Assembly: GCA_023213395.1 (NCBI GenBank)
Contig: CM041465.1
Span: 106,585,741-106,649,740, forward strand
Direction: 5' to 3'
Length of the DNA stretch: 64,000 bases
DNA from: Cycas panzhihuaensis
Lineage: Eukaryota > Cycadophyta
The notes under the pieces are model-generated. The model searched no databases, was not told where the DNA came from, and was given only the letters and a program-made list of their open reading frames with translations. Position 1 is the stretch's first letter. Every line of letters starts with the position of its first letter. Shown piece by piece: positions 10,053 through 20,596 of the stretch. Made by a program: the position numbers and the translations under genes.

Positions 10053-11150
10053 GTGACCACACTCTCCTTAACCCTGTGCAACAAGAATCAAGATGATTGG
10101 TTTATAGACTCTAGAGCCTCCAAGCACACGACTCACAGACGAACCTGGTTTAGCAACATAATTCCTCTTCTGGATTCAAGAACAGTTGAGCTAAGCGACA
10201 ACACCAATCATCCAATACAAGGATGTGGAACCGTATCTATTGCTCTGTTAAATAGAAACATCAAAAAAGTTGGACGTGTGCTTTATGTACCAGGGATGAC
10301 CAAAAACTTACTTTTTGTCTCCCAATTGACCAACAACAAGCTCCAAGTCCTGTTTAACGGTGATGGATGTGTTATTTTTGACAAATATAAAGGGAACAAA
10401 GTAATTGGTGAAGGCATTAAAACTAATGGGTCGTATAAATTTCTCGCCACACCAATTCACTCTGCCCTTCATGTAACACGTAATGTTGATAATGATAAAC
10501 TCCAGCATTTGCGCTATGGTCACTTGTCTTACGATGCTCTGTCTTTGTTAAGCAAACATGATATGGTGAATGGACTACCCTGGATTAAAAAATCTAACTC
10601 AATGTGTGATACATGTATGATGACTAAGCAACATAGACTACAGTTCTCCCCCAGCACTACAAGGGCAGCATGTAAACTTCAACTAATTCATAGTGATATA
10701 TGTGGTCCATTCACTCCATCCTCTGTGCAAGATGCTCATTACTTTCTGACATTTATAGATGATTGTACTAGAAAGATGTGGATTTACTTTCTCAAACTAA
10801 AACCGAACGTGTTTGACACCTTCCTAAACTTTGAGGCGAAGGTTGTAAAAGAAAGCAGCTACTATATCAAATATCTTAGGACCGACAATGGTGTAGAATT
10901 CACCTCTAATGAATTCTTGTAATATTATAGAAGAAATGGTATGCAAAGACAGTTCACAACTCCTTGCACTCCTCAATCCAATGGAGTAGCTGAAAGAAAA
11001 ATAATATGACTATAACAGAAATGGCTCAGTCACTTCTGAAACAAAAAGGAGTAAGCAACAAGTATTGGGCTAAGGCAGCTAACACTATTGTACACCTTCT
11101 CAACAGAAGTCCCACCAAGGCTCTAAAAAACATGACTCCTGAAGAAGCCT
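10053..11150 (+). pseudogene. Copia D: protease and integrase
   Basis: Open for 289 codons at 10053-10922. The protease core reads WFIDSRASKHTTH; the catalytic DSGAS motif has Gly changed to Arg, probably inactivating. LYVPGMTKNLLFVSQL follows. The pre-integrase zinc module has HLRYGHLSYDAL and CDTCMMTKQHR, where the initial His-Leu-Arg replaces the usual WH.RLGH. The integrase core shows LIHSDICGPF (first Asp), YFLTFIDDCTRKMWIYFL and YLRTDNGVEFTSNEF (second Asp). A TAA at 10920 and a frameshift near 11005 interrupt the SNGVAERK motif carrying the catalytic Glu. The rest (KYWAKAANTIVHLLNRSPTK) is in another frame. Confidence 0.88.
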
Positions 11151-11755
11151 AGTCAAGTCAAAAGCCTGACGTCTCCCATCTTAGAATATTTGGGTCAACA
11201 GTCTACATGCATATTCCAGCTGAGAAGAAAAGGAAATTAGATGACAAAAGTAGGTGTATTCTTGTAGGTTACAGTGAAGTCTCCAAGGCATATAGATGCC
11301 TAGACCCACTGACCAACAAGATCTACTCTAGCAAAGATGTATACTTCAATGAAACATTTGAGGCAGCTAAGGATAACATGATTTCTCCCTCTACTCACCT
11401 AGACAATGTTGTCATTCCACACTGGAATCAACCTCATTCAGAGGAATCACAAAGTGAGCACCAAGCATCTGCTAACGCAACACTAGAGAATGTCATTCCA
11501 AGTACCTCTGGTGAAACTTCGAATTAGCAACCAAACCCGTCCAGATAGAATAACGTCACTAGCAATTTTGACCAATCACCTACACCGCCTCAAAAGAAAA
11601 TACCAAAATGGTATCTAAAAACTATGGAGGAATCGCAAATAAATCCATATCTAATGCAAGAAGGTAGAACCAGAAGTCAAACGCACTATGGCCTCACAAC
11701 CCATCATGATATCACCTTTCAACAAGCTCAAGATGATCCTCACTAGAGGAAGGCA
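11151..11755 (+). pseudogene. Copia D: integrase C-terminus and linker
   Basis: Open at 11207-11527 with MHIPAEKKRKLDDKSRCILV, then GYSEVSKAYRC and SSKDVYFNE, the typical tail of copia integrase. A Ser/Gln/Glu-rich linker follows up to PPQKKIPKWY near 11590-11620 and an RSQTHYGL block near 11670. Stops at about 11150 (the EEAW position, now TAG) and 11525 break it. This spacer joins IN to RT in the polyprotein. Confidence 0.75.
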
Positions 11756-12760
11756 ATGGACGAAGAAATGGAATCAATCTCAAGATATAGAACCTGGGAT
11801 CTAACTGACCCACCACCAAGAAAACTTGTTGTTGGCAGTCGATGGCTATATAAGATTAAGGAAAAGGCAGATGGGTCAATTGGAAAATATAAGGCCAGAC
11901 TTGTGACAAAGGGATACACTCAGACCCAAGGAATATACTATGAAGAGACCTTTGCTCCTATCAACAAAATAACAACTATCAGAATGGTGATTGCATTGGT
12001 TGGGCAAAATAACTGACCAGTGTATCAGATGGATGTCAAAGGAGCCTTTCTCAATGGAGATCTTCAAGAGGAAGTGTAAATGGAACAACCTCCTGGATAT
12101 GCATCCAAGGGATAGAAACATCTTGTCTACAAACTCAATAAAGCACTCTATGGGCTAAAACAAGCTCCTAGGTCCTGGTACGCTAAGATTGATTCCAACC
12201 TGTGAGGTATTGGAATAAAACAATCAGAAGCAGATTCCGAACTTTATATTCATCTGGACAAGAATGATCTGATCACTATCCTCGTATTGTATGTGGATGA
12301 CATGATACTGACTGGAAGCAACACTAGCTAGATCAACTCCTTAAGACTTCCGCTATCATAGACCTTCAAAATGACAAACCTAGGAGAAATTCACTATTAT
12401 TTGAGGATAGAGATTCATAATCTAGAAGATGGTGTCTTCATACATCAAAGCAAGTACACAGCACTGATTCTGGAGGAATTCAACATGGCAGATTGTAAAT
12501 CATCTCCAACCCCTCTATGTATTGGAACCAAGCTGATTGTTGATCCAGAAGGAAAACTGGTAAATGAGAACCTCTATAGGAAATTGGTCGGGAACCTCAT
12601 ATATCTCACCTTAACTCAACCAGATATAGTATTGTTGTGGGCCTAGTCTCAAGGTTCATGTTTGCACCTAAAAAATCTCACTAGAAAGCTTCCAAGTACA
12701 TTCTACAATACCTACAATGAACAAAGTCCTATGGTACTCTCTACAGAAATCAAGGAACAA
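11756..12760 (+). pseudogene. Copia D: reverse transcriptase
   Basis: This is Ty1/copia RT. It is open at 11756-12016 with MDEEMESISRYRTWDL, GSRWLYKIKEKADGSIGKYK and ARLVTKGYTQTQGI. A TGA at about 12014 replaces the Trp before [36 protein letters not shown] is near 12150-12195, and the catalytic YVDD is intact at 12290-12301. The frame opens again at 12371-12646 (TFKMTNLGEIHYYLRIEI, SPTPLCIGTK, LYRKLVGNLIYLTLTQPDI). Four or more stops and a frameshift near 12630 disable it. Confidence 0.88.
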
Positions 12761-13220
12761 CTCATTTAATTGGGTACACTAACTCAGATTGGGCGAGAGT
12801 CACCGACAGCCGAAAATCCACCTCTAGGTATTGCATTTACCTAGGAAATGGAGTCATATCATGCAGAACCAAGAAGTAACCAAATATCTCCTTGTCTACA
12901 TTCGAAGCAGAGTATCAAGTTGCTATTCAATCATCCCGTAAAGCTATCTGGCTCAGTTGCCTATTAGAGGAATTACAAATTCCTCAAGCTTGTCCAACTC
13001 CAATCAATTGTGACAACCAGAGCACCATTCAAATGACCAAGAATCCAGTTTTCCATGCTCTGACAAAACACATTGAAGTTCATCATCATTTCATTAGGGA
13101 GAAGGTAGACTGAGGAGAAATCAAGCTTATATATTGTCCCAGCCCTAAACAACTAGCTAACGTCTTCACAAAGACTCTTCCCAAAGACAAGTTTCTGTAC
13201 CTTAGAGACAAGATCAGCAT
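12761..13220 (+). pseudogene. Copia D: RNase H
   Basis: This is copia RNase H with GYTNSDWARVTDSRKSTSR near 12773-12830, where Asp of DWA is retained. At 12892-13113 it is open: STFEAEYQVAIQSSRKAIWL (Glu retained), INCDNQSTIQMTKNPVFHA and LTKHIEVHHHFIREKVD. A TGA at 13111 interrupts before the last block (CPSPKQLANVFTKTLPKDKF). It ends just before the polypurine tract and 3' LTR. Confidence 0.85.
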
Positions 13221-13240
13221 GAAAGAAAAGGATCAAACAT

Positions 13241-13250
13241 TAAGAGGGGA
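13241..13250 (+). other. Polypurine tract of copia D
   Basis: TAAGAGGGGA lies directly before the 3' LTR and is nearly identical to the tract of copia B. Confidence 0.85.
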
Positions 13251-13485
13251 TGTTAGAATATCATGTCCTATCCTTTGTATATTAATGCATTATAACTAAT
13301 GACTTAACTGTAACATTTAATGTAAAGTCATATAACTTAAATGTAACATATTATGCTAGTCTTGCCTAACCCTAATGGGTCATTAGAGGCCTCATGTATA
13401 AATATGTACTGAGTCTATTTCAATAGACAAGAGAGTTCATTATTTTCATGAAGTAACTGTTTCTCTTGGCTCCTCTGATCTAACA
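13251..13485 (+). mobile_element. 3' LTR of copia D
   Basis: 235 bp from TGTTAGAATATCATG to CTAACA. It matches the 5' LTR apart from scattered substitutions and the nested solo LTR there. Confidence 0.92.
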
Positions 13486-13490
13486 TAAGG
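13486..13490. repeat. Target-site duplication, right copy (TAAGG)
   Basis: Same five bases as 7438-7442. They mark the right edge of the copia D insertion. Confidence 0.9.
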
Positions 13491-14200
13491 GAACATAGCA
13501 AAGGTAGTCCTATAAAAAATAGGTTGGCAAAGGCAGAACACCTTCAACATGTTTCGACTAGAATGGAAAATAGAGTCACAATCATAAATGTTCGACAAAG
13601 AAAGTATTTACGCTTAATAATGAAGAGATGGACGCACCAGTACAAGAGAAGAAACCACAAGAGGTGCAATCGCCATAAGAGGAAGTAGCAAAAATAGAGG
13701 AGTTACTAAATGAAACGGATCTTGAGATTGTGCAAAGATCACTGCAGGCAATCGCCATAACAACAAATTCGCCTCAAACACTATGTTTCTGAAGGGTGCA
13801 TCAAGAATGCCAAAGTATCAATCTTAGTTGATAGCAGCACGCACAACTTTACTAACAGCCCGACAGCAATCAAGTTGGGCCTCCAAGTCAAACCACTAAA
13901 ACAATTCTAAGTAGCAATTGATAATGGTAACAGTATGTCATGCAGAGGATTTTGCAACAAGGTACACCTTTAGATCTTTCACTAGTCGTTGAGCACACGT
14001 ATGTTTGCCATGCCTATTAGAAGTGTTGATGTAGTGCTAGGCATATGATGGCTCCAAAATTTGGGAAATATAGTCACTAATTATAGAACACACTTCATGA
14101 GTTTCTTCCAAAAGTGGCAGAAATACAAATTACAAGCACCGCCCACACCCCTTTCATAGCTAGTCTCATCTCACCACTAAAGTCATGGGGAGATGAAAGG
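13491..14200 (+). pseudogene. Gypsy G1: end of gag and protease
   Basis: This continues G1 after the copia D insertion. The first 130 bases complete the second copy of the duplicated zinc-knuckle segment. The protease follows: ILVDSSTHNFTNSPTAIKLG (about 13830-13885) is a Ty3/gypsy aspartic protease start (LxDSGSTHNF) with Gly of DSG replaced. Then come AIDNGNSMSCRGFC and WLQNLGNIVTNYRTHFMSF near 14050-14105. Stops occur throughout. From 13747 on it is also part of the tandem duplication, so a copy lies at 17693-18146. No RT of G1 follows; gag of another element starts near 14200. Confidence 0.65.
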
Positions 14201-15120
14201 ATCTAGGCCCATCTAGCCATCAAAAGTCAAAGGAAAGCACAGAAGAAGAAGAGGAAGTAGGGAGAGAAGACAGATTTCAGAGACGATCAACGGAGGTTTC
14301 TGAGAATACAAAGAACAAAGAGATTTTCAGCAAAAGAACCAGAAGAGATGGGAGGCAGATTATGGCCTCAAAGGAACAAAGTTTTCATTAGAAAATTTTG
14401 ATCAAGACAGATCAAGGGATATCCAAAGTTGGATATTATAAATGGAGCCCTACTTCCAAGTTTATGATATACAAATGGAGAAAAAGTTTTAACCACCTCA
14501 CTTCACTTGTGCGCAAAGGCCCTCCAGTGGTTCCACTAGTGGAAGAAGGTCCATATAGATATTTCTATTGACCCTTGGGGTTCCCTTAAAGCAGGATTGA
14601 TAGATCAATACGAAGATTTGTGGAACACATATTACTTCTCCCAGTTAAGTAGATTGCAATAGACAAGATCCGTTCAAGCATACACAAAATAGTTCCAAGC
14701 CCTCCAGTGCTTGGTTACTGATCCAATACTGTTTGAACTCATTGCTGAGACCTACATCGGGGGACTCAAGGGACCGATCAAATACTATGTAAAGACAATG
14801 GGGGGCTCAAACATAAGAGAAGCCATCCGAAATGCAAGGAACATTGAAACATAATTTAGAGGAGGTAGATCAAACTACATTCGAAGAAGCAACCCACCAG
14901 TTTACCAAAACACTAATTGGACTAAGTCAAGAACTAAAGCAAATCCTCCCCTCACAGGAAGAAACCCAAATGAAGCAAGCAGAGTATCAAGAGATGAACA
15001 CCTTAAGAGAGGAACGTGCTTTAAATGCGGTGGAAAATGGAATAAAGACCATCAATGTCCGTCAAAGAAAGTCTTTATGATCCAAAATGACAAAGTAATT
15101 GCCCCATGAGAAGATTAGGA
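14200..15120 (+). pseudogene. Gypsy G2: gag (unit 1)
   Basis: This is a Ty3/gypsy gag spread over several frames. Capsid-type blocks run from about 14385 (LENFDQDRSRDIQSWI), through LCAKALQWF (about 14510) and DQYEDLWNTYYFSQLSRLQ (about 14600-14660), to YIGGLKGPIKYYVKTMGGSN and IREAIRNARNIE (14755-14850). The zinc knuckle CFKCGGKWNKDHQCP is near 15020-15064 and has all four ligands, just before a Lys-rich stretch. The open piece at 14832-15080 is in a different frame from the knuckle. No start codon or LTR is recognised. Confidence 0.75.
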
Positions 15121-15640
15121 AGAAGAAAATCTTCCAGAAGAAAACAAGGAGGCCGAAGTAGAGGAGCTTCTAGATCTAGACACCGAAAATGTGCAAATAT
15201 CACTACAGGCCATCATGGGACAAAGTAACACGCCTCAAATATACGGCTCCAGGGAATGATACAAAGATCACCAGTCGCCATCCTCATCGATAGTGGGAAC
15301 ACCCACAATTTCATAAATCGACCTACCGTAGAGAAATTGGGCACACCCATCAAAGCACTCAACACTTTCCAAATTGCCATCACAAACGGAAAATCCATGC
15401 CTTGTGGGGGATATTGTCCAAAGGTGACCCTTCAAGTGAATGATTACTCAGTAACCACCATCATGTTTGCGATGTCGGTAGGAGGAGTTGACACCGTATT
15501 AAGGGTACAATGGTTACAAACATTAGGGAATGTAGTCACTAATTTCAAAACGCGAGTCATGAGCTTTGACAGAAGGGGAAACATTATACACTGCAAGCAC
15601 CGTCTACACCCCCAATGCAGTTGATGACATCCCATCATAT
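15121..15640 (+). pseudogene. Gypsy G2: protease (unit 1)
   Basis: This is a retroviral-type aspartic protease, open for 122 codons at 15256-15624. The active site reads ILIDSGNTHNFINRPTVEKL (about 15280-15340), with DSG intact. GKSMPCGGYCPKVTLQVNDY and WLQTLGNVVTNFKTRVMSF follow, matching the pattern of plant Ty3/gypsy proteases of the LxDSGSTHNF type. An acidic linker from gag (EEENLPEENKEAEVEELLDL) precedes it near 15119-15185. It is the best preserved domain of G2. Confidence 0.85.
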
Positions 15641-15739
15641 GGAGAAGATGTTGAAAAAATATGCCACTGCATACATAATGACATGTTACGAGATTGCAAC
15701 AAAGGATATTATGATAGAGGCACAGGAAGTCATAGATTA

Positions 15740-16612
15740 ATACATCTCAGTTTTTGAGGAAACTCCATTGGGGCTTCCGCCAGATCGTGGATGCCAACAT
15801 GCCATGGAGCTAGTGCCAGGAGTTGTAGCAGTCAACATTTGTCCTTACCGCCATCCCTACAACTTAAGAGGGAGATAGAGCAAATAACCAAAGAACTCTT
15901 AACACCAAGGATACATCGCGAATAGCACAAGTCCATTTGCATCCCCAGTTATACTTAAGCGAAAAAAGACAGGACCTCTCGAATGTGTGTTGACTATAGG
16001 GGACTGAACAAGATCACTGTCAAGAATCAATATCCTATCCCAAGAATAGATGACTTGTTGGATGAAATACACAGGGAGAAATACTTTTCAAAAATCGATC
16101 TTCAGTCAGGGTACTACTAGATCCACATCAAAATAGAGGACGTGTACAAGATAGCTTTTCAGACTCATAAGGGACTATTCGAATTTAGAGTTATGCCATG
16201 TGGTCTAACAAATGTGCTAGCAACATTCCAGAACACCATGAATATCATACTAAGACCCTTCTTGCAGAAATTTGTGGTAGTTTCTTTGGCGACATCCTAA
16301 TCTATAGCGCAACGTGGGAGGAACACATAGAACATATCAAGGTCATTCTCCAAAGCAAGCAACTATTTGCCAACAAGAAGAAATGTACATTTGGGAAAGA
16401 GGAGCTCGAATATCTGGGACACATTATCTCACGAGAGGATCAAGACAGATCCCACGAAGGTCCAAGCTATCATTAATTGGCCCACTCCCAAGAATGTCGC
16501 AAGGGTCAAAGCCTGCCTAGGTGCCGTAGGATTTCTTGGGAAGTTCATAAAAGGGTATGCTTGTTGGAAAATAGAACCTGCAATAAGATATTCACAAACA
16601 GAACCAAACACA
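15740..16612 (+). pseudogene. Gypsy G2: truncated reverse transcriptase (unit 1)
   Basis: This is the front and middle of a Ty3/gypsy RT. It starts with ELVPGVVAVNICPYRHPYNL, then REIEQITKELL (about 15809-15900), [20 protein letters not shown] (about 15983-16045), [21 protein letters not shown] and [12 protein letters not shown]. The catalytic YVDD/FDD position reads FFGDILIYS (about 16285-16310), so the first Asp of the pair is Gly. TFGKEELEYLGHIISRE and KTDPTKVQAIINWPTPKNVA follow, then GFLGKFIKGYA. The sequence ends near 16612, where a minus-strand LTR begins. RNase H and integrase are missing. Confidence 0.85.
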
Positions 16613-16651
16613 GCTCCACAGGATCGAACGGTACCCTTAAGGTACCTCCAT

Positions 16652-16786
16652 TGTATTAACAAAACATCATTACAACATGATCACAATATGATACACTATG
16701 TTGTGTATTTATAATACATGATATAATAGTGAGTGTGGGATCCACTTGAATGTGGGACAAAACAAATGTGCATTAATATTCCAACA
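16652..16786 (-). mobile_element. Minus-strand LTR of an unidentified element (unit 1)
   Basis: Read on the minus strand it starts TGTTGGAATATTAATGC at 16786, directly after a purine tract. It contains TATAAATACACAAC and runs about 135 bp to a possible end near 16652. The left end is uncertain: the sequence between gypsy RT and LTR differs in the two duplication units. Such a short LTR is in the range of TRIM-like elements. Confidence 0.55.
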
Positions 16787-16800
16787 CTCCTCCTTAATGC
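16787..16800 (-). other. Polypurine tract candidate of the minus-strand element
   Basis: On the minus strand GCATTAAGGAGGAG immediately precedes the TGTTGG LTR start. It lies ten bases after the stop codon of the 205-aa ORF. Confidence 0.55.
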
Positions 16801-16809
16801 ACATTTGGG

Positions 16810-17427
16810 TCATTTGTATTTGCAATGCCTTGTCCTTGGAAATGTCTTGAAAATGATGTCTTCTATTTGATCCTTGTCTTCAATCTTGTAGTGATGTCGT
16901 TGCTGCAGAATGATGTCTTCATCTTGATTTTCGTCTTCAATTCTGTATTCATGCCTTTGTAAGATGATATCCTTAGCTTGATTTCCATCTTCAATTCTAT
17001 AGTGACGACATTGATGTAGCTGCTCTAGCAAGTGCAAATCTTGATTCTTTATTGTGGCTGGTCTAGTCTGATTTTGATGAAGATCCTGTAAGTAACCTTC
17101 TTCAAACACAACTTGCTTGTCATCATTATCCTGTATACGTTCTTGATCACCATGTACAACAGTGATTTCTTCAACCTTTGGAATGAGATCTTGATCAACT
17201 TGCACACTCTTTGAACTTGAATCAATGCTCAAAGAAGGAACATCATTCAAACTTGAATCAATACTTAAAGTAGGAATATCATCAATATAAGACTCGTCAT
17301 TTATAGGACCATCGGATTTATATTCAATTTCTCTTGAAATCATGGTGTCATCTATATAAACCTTTATCAACTCATCACTTTCAACGTCTTCATCAGTAGT
17401 TGTAGTTTCATCAATACATTCGACCAT
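16810..17427 (-). CDS. Acidic repeat protein, 205 aa, unknown function (unit 1)
   Basis: This intact ORF is read from ATG at 17427 to the stop at 16810. I do not recognise it. The N-terminal half is very acidic (ETTTTDEDVESDE) with two near-repeats, DDIPTLSIDSSLN and NDVPSLSIDSSSK. The C-terminal half holds three imperfect repeats of about 18-20 residues around YRIEDGNQAKDII, YRIEDENQDEDII and YKIEDKDQIEDII, then a basic tail ending KYK. It has no membrane segment, Cys cluster or catalytic motif. It ends just before a polypurine tract and LTR, so it is probably the last ORF of a retrotransposon rather than a host gene. An open frame continues upstream (GKIKQLTECKET), so the start may not be the original one. 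The copy in unit 2 is frameshifted. Confidence 0.55.
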   Translation of the reverse strand: MVECIDETTTTDEDVESDELIKVYIDDTMISREIEYKSDGPINDESYIDDIPTLSIDSSLNDVPSLSIDSSSKSVQVDQDLIPKVEEITVVHGDQERIQDNDDKQVVFEEGYLQDLHQNQTRPATIKNQDLHLLEQLHQCRHYRIEDGNQAKDIILQRHEYRIEDENQDEDIILQQRHHYKIEDKDQIEDIIFKTFPRTRHCKYK

Positions 17428-17692
17428 CGTTTCTTTACATTCAGTAAGTTGCTTTATTTTTCCAAATGTATTATCTTTTTATGGCTTCATTCTAGTACTC
17501 CACTAACCAAAGGATTTTTAGGTGGCATTAGAAGGTCCTTAGGTATTATGGTTTAGTTAAAAGTTGCCATCACAATAATGGCTAAGGTTTGCTAATCTTT
17601 TAAAATGCATCCTTAGCTACCTCCAAGCCTTAAGTTCTTTCCTACTCAATAAATTTATAATGAAATTAATGTTGACAACTATTAGGCCCACT
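17428..17692 (-). other. Upstream part of the minus-strand element (unit 1)
   Basis: An AT-rich stretch upstream of the 205-aa ORF on the minus strand, probably internal sequence of the same element, cut at 17692 by the duplication junction. I see no conserved domain. Confidence 0.35.
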
Positions 17693-18146
17693 GGCAATCG
17701 CCATAACAACAAATTCACCTCAAACACTATGTTTCTGAAGGGTGCATCAAGAATGCCAAAGTATCAATCTTAGTTGATAGCAGCACGCACAACTTTACTA
17801 ACAGCCCGACAGCAATCAAGTTGGGCCTCCAAGTCAAACCACTAAAACAATTCTAAGTAGCAATTGATAATGGTAACAGTATGTCATGCAGAGGATTTTG
17901 CAACAAGGTACACCTTTAGATCTTTCACTAGTCGTTGAGAACACGTATGTTTGCCATGCCTATTAGAAGTGTTGATGTAGTGCTAGGCATATGATGGCTC
18001 CAAAATTTGGGAAATATAGTCACTAATTATAGAACACACTTCATGAGTTTCTTCCAAAAGTGGCAGAAATACAAATTACAAGCACCGCCCACACCCCTTT
18101 CATAGCTAGTCTCATCTCACCACTAAAGTCATGGGGAGATGAAAGG
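17693..18146 (+). pseudogene. Gypsy G1 protease fragment (unit 2 copy)
   Basis: Duplicate of 13747-14200 with a few substitutions. The same DSSTHNF active-site remnant is present near 17776-17797. It is broken by the same stops as unit 1, showing that decay preceded the duplication. Confidence 0.65.
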
Positions 18147-19066
18147 ATCTAGGCCCATCTAGCCATCAAAAGTCAAAGGAAAGCACAGAAGAAGAAGAGG
18201 AAGTAGGGAGAGAAGACAGATTTCAGAGACGATCAACGGAGGTTTCTGAGAATACAAAGAACAAAGAGATTTTCAGCAAAAGAACCAGAAGAGATGGGAG
18301 GCAGATTATGGCCTCAAAGGAACAAAGTTTTCATTAAAAAATTTTGATCAAGACAGATCAAGGGATATCCAAAGTTGGATATTATAAATGGAGCCCTACT
18401 TCCAAGTTTATGATATACAAATGGAGAAAAAGTTTTAACCACCTCACTTCACTTGTGCGCAAAGGCCCTCCAATGGTTCCACTAGTGGAAGAAGGTCCAT
18501 ATAGATATTTCTATTGACCCTTGGGGTTCCCTTAAAGCAGGATTGATAGATCAATACGAAGATTTGTGGAACACATATTACTTCTCCCAGTTAAGTAGAT
18601 TGCAATAGACAAGATCCGTTCAAGCATACACAAAATAGTTCCAAGCCCTCCAGTGCTTGGTTACTGATCCAATACTGTCTGAACTCATTGCTGAGACCTA
18701 CATCGGGGGACTCAAGGGACCGATCAAATACTATGTAAAGACAATGGGGGGCTCAAACATAAGAGAAGCCATCCGAAATGCAAGGAACATTGAAACATAA
18801 TTTAGAGGAGGTAGATCAAACTACATTCGAAGAAGCAACCCACCAGTTTACCAAAACACTAATTGGACTAAGTCAAGAACTAAAGCAAATCCTCCCCTCA
18901 CAGGAAGAAACCCAAATGAAGCAAGCAGAGTATCAAGAGATGAACACCTTAAGAGAGGAACGTGCTTTAAATGCGGTGGAAAATGGAATAAAGACCATCA
19001 ATGTCCGTCAAAGAAAGTCTTTATGATCCAAAATGACAAAGTAATTGCCCCATGAGAAGATTAGGA
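18146..19066 (+). pseudogene. Gypsy G2: gag (unit 2)
   Basis: Duplicate of the unit 1 gag with the same frame breaks. The 82-codon open stretch (18778-19026) is identical in protein sequence to unit 1. The knuckle CFKCGGKWNKDHQCP is near 18966-19010. Differences from unit 1 are scattered single bases. Confidence 0.75.
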
Positions 19067-19586
19067 AGAAGAAAATCTTCCAGAAGAAAATAAGGAGGCC
19101 GAAGTAGAGGAGCTTCTAGATCTAGACACCGAAAATGTGCAAATATCACTACAGGCCATCATGGGACAAAGTAACACGCCTCAAATATACGGCTCTAGGG
19201 AATGATACAAAGATCACCAGTCGCCATCCTCATCGATAGTGGGAACACCCACAATTTCATAAATCGACCTACCGTAGAGAAATTGGGCACACCCATCAAA
19301 GCACTCAACACTTTCCAAATTGCCATCACAAACGGAAAATCCATGCCTTGTGGGGGATATTGTCCAAAGGTGACCCTTCAAGTGAATGATTACTCAGTAA
19401 CCACCATCATGTTTGCGATGTCGGTAGGAGGAGTTGACACCGTATTAAGGGTACAATGGTTACAAACATTAGGGAATGTAGTCACTAATTTCAAAACGCG
19501 AGTGATGAGCTTTGACAGAAGGGGAAACATTATACACTGCAAGCACCGTCTACACCCCCAATGCAGTTGATGACATCCCATCATAT
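19067..19586 (+). pseudogene. Gypsy G2: protease (unit 2)
   Basis: Duplicate of the unit 1 protease, open at 19202-19570 and identical in its 122-residue translation, with DSGNTHNF intact. The ORF start (AATGATACAAAG) follows a stop in the same place as in unit 1. Confidence 0.85.
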
Positions 19587-19685
19587 GGAGAAGATGTTGA
19601 AAAAATATCCCACTGCATACATGATGACATGTTACGAGATTGCAACAAAGGATATTATGATAGAGGCACAGGAAGTCATAGATTA

Positions 19686-20557
19686 ATACATCTCAGTTTT
19701 TGAGGAAACTCCATTGGGGCTTCCGCCAGATCGTGGATGCCAACATGCCATGGAGCTAGTGCCAGGAGTTGTAGCAGTCAACATTTGTCCTTACCGCCAT
19801 CCCTACAACTTAAGAGGGAGATAGAGCAAATAACCAAAGAACTCTTAACACCAAGGATACATCGCGAATAGCACAAGTCCATTTGCATCCCCAGTTATAC
19901 TTAAGCGAAAAAAGACAGGACCTCTCGAATGTGTGTTGACTATAGGGGACTGAACAAGATCACTGTCAAGAATCAATATCCTATCCCAAGAATAGATGAC
20001 TTGTTGGATGAAATACACAGGGTGAAATACTTTTCAAAAATCGATCTTCAGTCAGGGTACTACTAGATCCACATCAAAATAGAGGACGTGTACAAGATAG
20101 CTTTTCACACTCATGAGGGACTATTCGAATTTAGAGTTATGCCATGTGGTCTAACAAATGTGCTAGCAACATTCCAGAACACCATGAATATCATACTAAG
20201 ACCCTTCTTGCAGAAATTTGTGGTAGTTTCTTTGGCGACATCCTAATCTATAGCGCAACGTGGGAGGAACACATAGAACATATCAAGGTCATTCTCCAAA
20301 GCAAGCAACTATTTGCCAACAAGAAGAAATGTACATTTGGGAAAGAGGAGCTCGAATATCTGGGACACATTATCTCACGAGAGGATCAAGACAGATCCCA
20401 CGAAGGTCCAAGCTATCATTAATTGGCCCACTCCCAAGAATGTCGCAAGGGTCAAAGCCTGCCTAGGTGCCGTAGGATTTCTTGGGAAGTTCATAAAAGG
20501 GTATGCTTGTTGGAAAATAGAACCTGCAATAAGATATTCACAAACAGAACCAAACAC
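19686..20557 (+). pseudogene. Gypsy G2: truncated reverse transcriptase (unit 2)
   Basis: Duplicate of the unit 1 RT with the same Gly for Asp in FFGDILIYS (about 20231-20256) and the same truncation. At the junction to the minus-strand LTR the two units differ over about 14 bases: unit 1 has GCTCCACAGGATCG and unit 2 AATTATTAGATCG. This is the largest local difference between them. Confidence 0.85.
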
Positions 20558-20596
20558 AAATTATTAGATCGAACGGTACCCTTAAGGTACCTCCAT

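Larger units (their letters stand above)
7443..13485 (+). mobile_element. Copia D: complete Ty1/copia element, TSD TAAGG
   Basis: This is a complete element of 6043 bp: 5' LTR, Met-tRNA-type primer site, leader, gag, PR, IN, RT, RNase H, polypurine tract and 3' LTR, flanked by a 5-bp target duplication. It sits inside the second copy of a duplicated gag segment of gypsy G1. Its 5' LTR was later hit by an element now reduced to a solo LTR. All open frames are broken, so it could move only with enzymes from elsewhere. Confidence 0.92.
13747..17692. repeat. Tandem duplication, unit 1 (3946 bp)
   Basis: The sequence is repeated head to tail at 17693-21635 with roughly two dozen differences seen by eye. 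The offset is 3946 bases over most of the unit, falling to 3943 after small indels. It starts at GGCAATCGCC, and GGCA also stands at the far end (21636-21639), giving a 4-base junction homology. It holds a G1 protease fragment, gypsy G2 gag-PR-RT and the end of a minus-strand element. Confidence 0.93.
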
